Positions 62,176-64,000 of a stretch of DNA of 64,000 bases are shown here, piece by piece. The notes beneath the pieces were generated by a model. It made no database searches, was not told where the DNA came from, and saw only the letters and a list, made by a program, of their open reading frames with translations. Made by a program: the position numbers and the translations under genes. The stretch spans positions 2,437,501-2,501,500 of the forward strand of contig NC_014623.1 of NCBI RefSeq assembly GCF_000165485.1, given 5' to 3'. Origin of the DNA: Stigmatella aurantiaca DW4/3-1. GTDB lineage: Bacteria > Myxococcota > Myxococcia > Myxococcales > Myxococcaceae. Within the stretch, counting starts at the first letter, position 1; each line of letters opens with the position of its first letter.

Positions 62176-62673
62176 ATGCTGACTTTGCCCAAGATCATCG
62201 AGCGTCCCGCCCAGCCCTATCTCTACGTCACCTTCACCGTGTCGATGAACCAGATGAACCGACCGGCGGAAGAAGGCTTTCCGCGGCTCTTCGCCCATAT
62301 CGAAAAGCACGGATTGAAGCCCGTCGGGGCGCCTTTCTACAACTATCGCCGTATCAATATGGAAAAGACATTGGACGTAGAGGCCGGCATCGCGCTGGAA
62401 AACGCGGGGCCGGAGGAAGGCGCTCTCAAGACCGGCATCCTGCCCGCCGGTCGCTTCATGTCGTTAACCTGGCACGGCCACCCCGATGATCTCATCACCG
62501 TTACCGGCATGATGATCGGCTGGGCCCGGCTGACCCAACAGGATTTCGACATGGTCGAAAAACCCGACGGCGACCACTTCGCCTGCCGGCTGGAGTTTTA
62601 CGAGTCCAAGCCGGATGAGGTGCCCAACATGGATGAATGGGTGACAACGCTGGCCTTCAAACTGAAGGATTGA
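62176..62673 (+). CDS. GyrI-like small-molecule-binding protein
   Basis: A 165-residue protein of the GyrI-like/effector-binding fold: QPYLYVTFTVSMNQMNRPAE, GLKPVGAPFYNYRRINMEKT, VEAGIALENAGPEEGALKTG, ILPAGRFMSLTWHGHPDDL. Such domains bind hydrophobic cations or drugs, alone or fused to AraC/MerR regulators. No DNA-binding domain is attached here. Its composition is less GC-rich and its sequence alphaproteobacterial-looking, like ilvD. No partner regulator is adjacent. Confidence 0.83.
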   Translation: MLTLPKIIERPAQPYLYVTFTVSMNQMNRPAEEGFPRLFAHIEKHGLKPVGAPFYNYRRINMEKTLDVEAGIALENAGPEEGALKTGILPAGRFMSLTWHGHPDDLITVTGMMIGWARLTQQDFDMVEKPDGDHFACRLEFYESKPDEVPNMDEWVTTLAFKLKD

Positions 62674-63129
62674 GTTCTGCTGGGTACTGGAGGTGGGCGG
62701 CTTGAGGATGGTGGGGGACCGCGGCGTCAGACCTGGCGAACGAAGGTCTCAAGGATTGTCTGTCGCGCAATGAGCTGCGCGGAGGCTTGAGCGCTCGCTG
62801 GGTCAAGGTACGCCCCGAACAGCACTTTGTAGAGGACGTGTCCTCGCGCATCTGTTTCACTGATCCCGAAGCTCGGCTGAGGGCGTCCCGGCCGATGAAC
62901 TCGCCGGAAGGTGGACTGCGCCCCGTTCCACAGGTGGGACCCGGCCCTGGAGCACGGCCCTTCTCCGGAACCGCGGGGGTGCGTCCATCGCTCTCACTGG
63001 ACTGCCCCATGGCTCGTTCTCGCTCCAAGGATGCTTTAGGCCACCATGGCTGGTATTTTTTTGATTTCCGTGATTTTCAGTTCTGAGGCAAAGTGCTCCT
63101 GGAGCATGACTCCAGGAGGTTGTCTCTTC
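62674..63129. other. intergenic region with a gene-end remnant
   Basis: On the minus strand a frame ending at 62727-62729 reads FGISETDARGHVLYKVLFGA, YLDPASAQASAQLIARQTIL, ETFVRQV, which looks like the helical C-terminus of a regulator (TetR-like) but has no start; it is a fragment of about 50 codons. The rest up to 63129 shows only the leader of the next gene, with CCAGGAGG (63111-63118) as ribosome-binding site. Three bases short of a T-rich patch at 63054-63062 nothing else is visible. Confidence 0.4.
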
Positions 63130-64000
63130 ATGAAGACCTATCGGTTCGTTGCGGCCCTGACTGTCTTGAGTGCCGCCGCAGTTGCTGGCGTGGGATGTGG
63201 CGAGGAGGCGCGCGGCGAGGCGGAGGCGGCACTTGCCACCGCCCAGGCGCCGCTCGCATGTACCACCCGCATCGTGTACGGCGATGCGTGGATCCACCCC
63301 GGTCACCCGGAGCAATTCGACATCGCGGACGGCCAGGTGACCTGGGATGGCACCTGCGTCAACGAGGGGTCCAATTCCTACGCGGTGCTCTCCAACGGGT
63401 GGAAGCCGTACTTCACCGGCAACAACGCGTGTGTGATGTCGTTCGACTCGAACTGTGCGGGTGCCCCCGCGTGCTCCACGCGCGTCACCTATGGCCCGAA
63501 GTGGATTCACGCCAACCCGGGGACTTACGACGACGTGGCCGGGCGCGTGTTCTGGGACCGCGCGTGCGTCAATGAGAGCCCCAACTCCTACGCGACGCTC
63601 TCCAATGGTTGGAAGCCGTACTTCACCGGTGCCAATGGCTGCGCCATGACGTTCAGGTACACGGGGTGTGGAGGGCTCTACCGGAACCCGGTGTTCCCCA
63701 ACGACTGCGCCGACCCAGGCGTCATCTTCGATGGGGGCAAATACATCGCGGTGTGCACGTCGGGCGGCGCCGCCAATGCGTTCCCCATCCGGACATCCTC
63801 GGACCTGGTGACCTGGACGCAGGCGGGCTTCATCTTCCCATCGGGCAAGAAACCCGCTTGGACCTCCTCGGACTTCTGGGCTCCAGAGATCCACCGCGTG
63901 GGCTCACGCTACATCGCCTACTACACTGCGCGCGCCACCAATGGGGTTCTGTCGATTGGCGCCGCCACCGCCGCCAGTCCGCTCGGGCCTTTCACCGATT
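63130..64000 (+). CDS. secreted GH43-type glycosidase, cut by the window end
   Basis: At least 290 residues; ATG about 12 bases after AGGAGG. The lipoprotein-like signal RFVAALTVLSAAAVAGVGC has a Cys that may be lipidated. Two repeats of about 65 residues follow, each with TR-(I/V)-YG--WIH and SYA-LSNGWKPYFTG-N-C, perhaps carbohydrate-binding. From about residue 180 a GH43-like domain begins: NPVFPNDCADPGVIFDGGKY, FPIRTSSDLVTWTQAG and SSDFWAPEIHRVGSRYIAYY, with the catalytic Asp in the ADPG motif. The catalytic Glu lies beyond the window. Likely target: plant or microbial hemicellulose-type polysaccharide. Confidence 0.85.
   Translation, partial: MKTYRFVAALTVLSAAAVAGVGCGEEARGEAEAALATAQAPLACTTRIVYGDAWIHPGHPEQFDIADGQVTWDGTCVNEGSNSYAVLSNGWKPYFTGNNACVMSFDSNCAGAPACSTRVTYGPKWIHANPGTYDDVAGRVFWDRACVNESPNSYATLSNGWKPYFTGANGCAMTFRYTGCGGLYRNPVFPNDCADPGVIFDGGKYIAVCTSGGAANAFPIRTSSDLVTWTQAGFIFPSGKKPAWTSSDFWAPEIHRVGSRYIAYYTARATNGVLSIGAATAASPLGPFTD

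Noticed and set aside
59787-62198. 803-codon minus-strand open frame opposite the DUF4185-type gene
   Set aside because: The plus-strand protein has a signal peptide and repeats; the minus frame has low-complexity Arg/Gly/Val/His composition and starts inside other genes.

Overview
The window is GC-rich DNA, almost certainly from a myxobacterium of the Cystobacterineae (Stigmatella/Archangium/Cystobacter-like). The evidence is a four-repeat myxobacterial haemagglutinin gene (59.1-59.9 kb), two DUF2381 (TIGR02268-type) genes beside Ser/Thr kinases, an abundance of lipoproteins, and a very large TPR-CHAT protein. No rRNA, no complete tRNA and no CRISPR array was seen.

Left third (1-32 kb) is an accessory island. 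It opens with GC-rich minisatellite DNA and an IS4-type element, followed by an ECF sigma factor carrying an unusual C-terminal domain with an overlapping partner gene. Next is a compositionally distinct, translationally coupled ABC-three-component (ABC-3C) conflict operon at 4.7-8.5 kb. From 8.8 to 20.3 kb lie two paralogous three-gene cassettes, transcribed right to left: DUF2381 secreted protein, membrane Ser/Thr kinase with an internal lipoprotein-signal-like segment, and degenerate (pseudo)kinase. Between the two sits an excisionase/tyrosine-integrase pair next to a tRNA/tmRNA-3'-end-like attachment core. This core recurs, oriented the same way, near 26.09 kb and 27.40 kb. I read the stretch as tandemly accreted integrative elements. 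Their cargo includes a SitA/SitI-like lipoprotein toxin-immunity pair (20.3-22.0 kb), two further lipoprotein/overlapping-partner pairs (26.1-27.3 and 30.4-31.5 kb), and HK97-type prophage remnants. One remnant is a prohead-protease fragment fused in frame behind the start of a DUF2381 gene. ISAzo13 and IS66 elements are inserted here. A non-coding segment upstream of the excisionase (about 13.9-14.6 kb) has a second diverged copy at 31.6-32.3 kb.

Middle (32-46 kb): a membrane protein, a multiply frameshifted pseudogene, a TetR regulator divergent from two short-chain dehydrogenases with a palindromic operator between them, a DMT-type exporter, the TPR-CHAT protein, and a mosaic of gene fragments (IS5-like, AraC, Ig-like adhesin) among small secreted proteins.

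Right third (46-64 kb): an alpha/beta hydrolase, an alphaproteobacterial-looking ilvD with its own promoter, a lipoprotein amidohydrolase preceded by two phased palindromes, an RtcB-like RNA ligase, a NicO-like metal exporter gene split by one in-frame TAG, and a Tat-exported Gfo/Idh/MocA oxidoreductase. It ends in a carbohydrate-oriented group: the haemagglutinin lectin, a DUF4185 protein with two carbohydrate-binding-like repeats, and a GH43-type enzyme cut off by the window edge.

All family names rest on motif recognition by eye; no database search was run.
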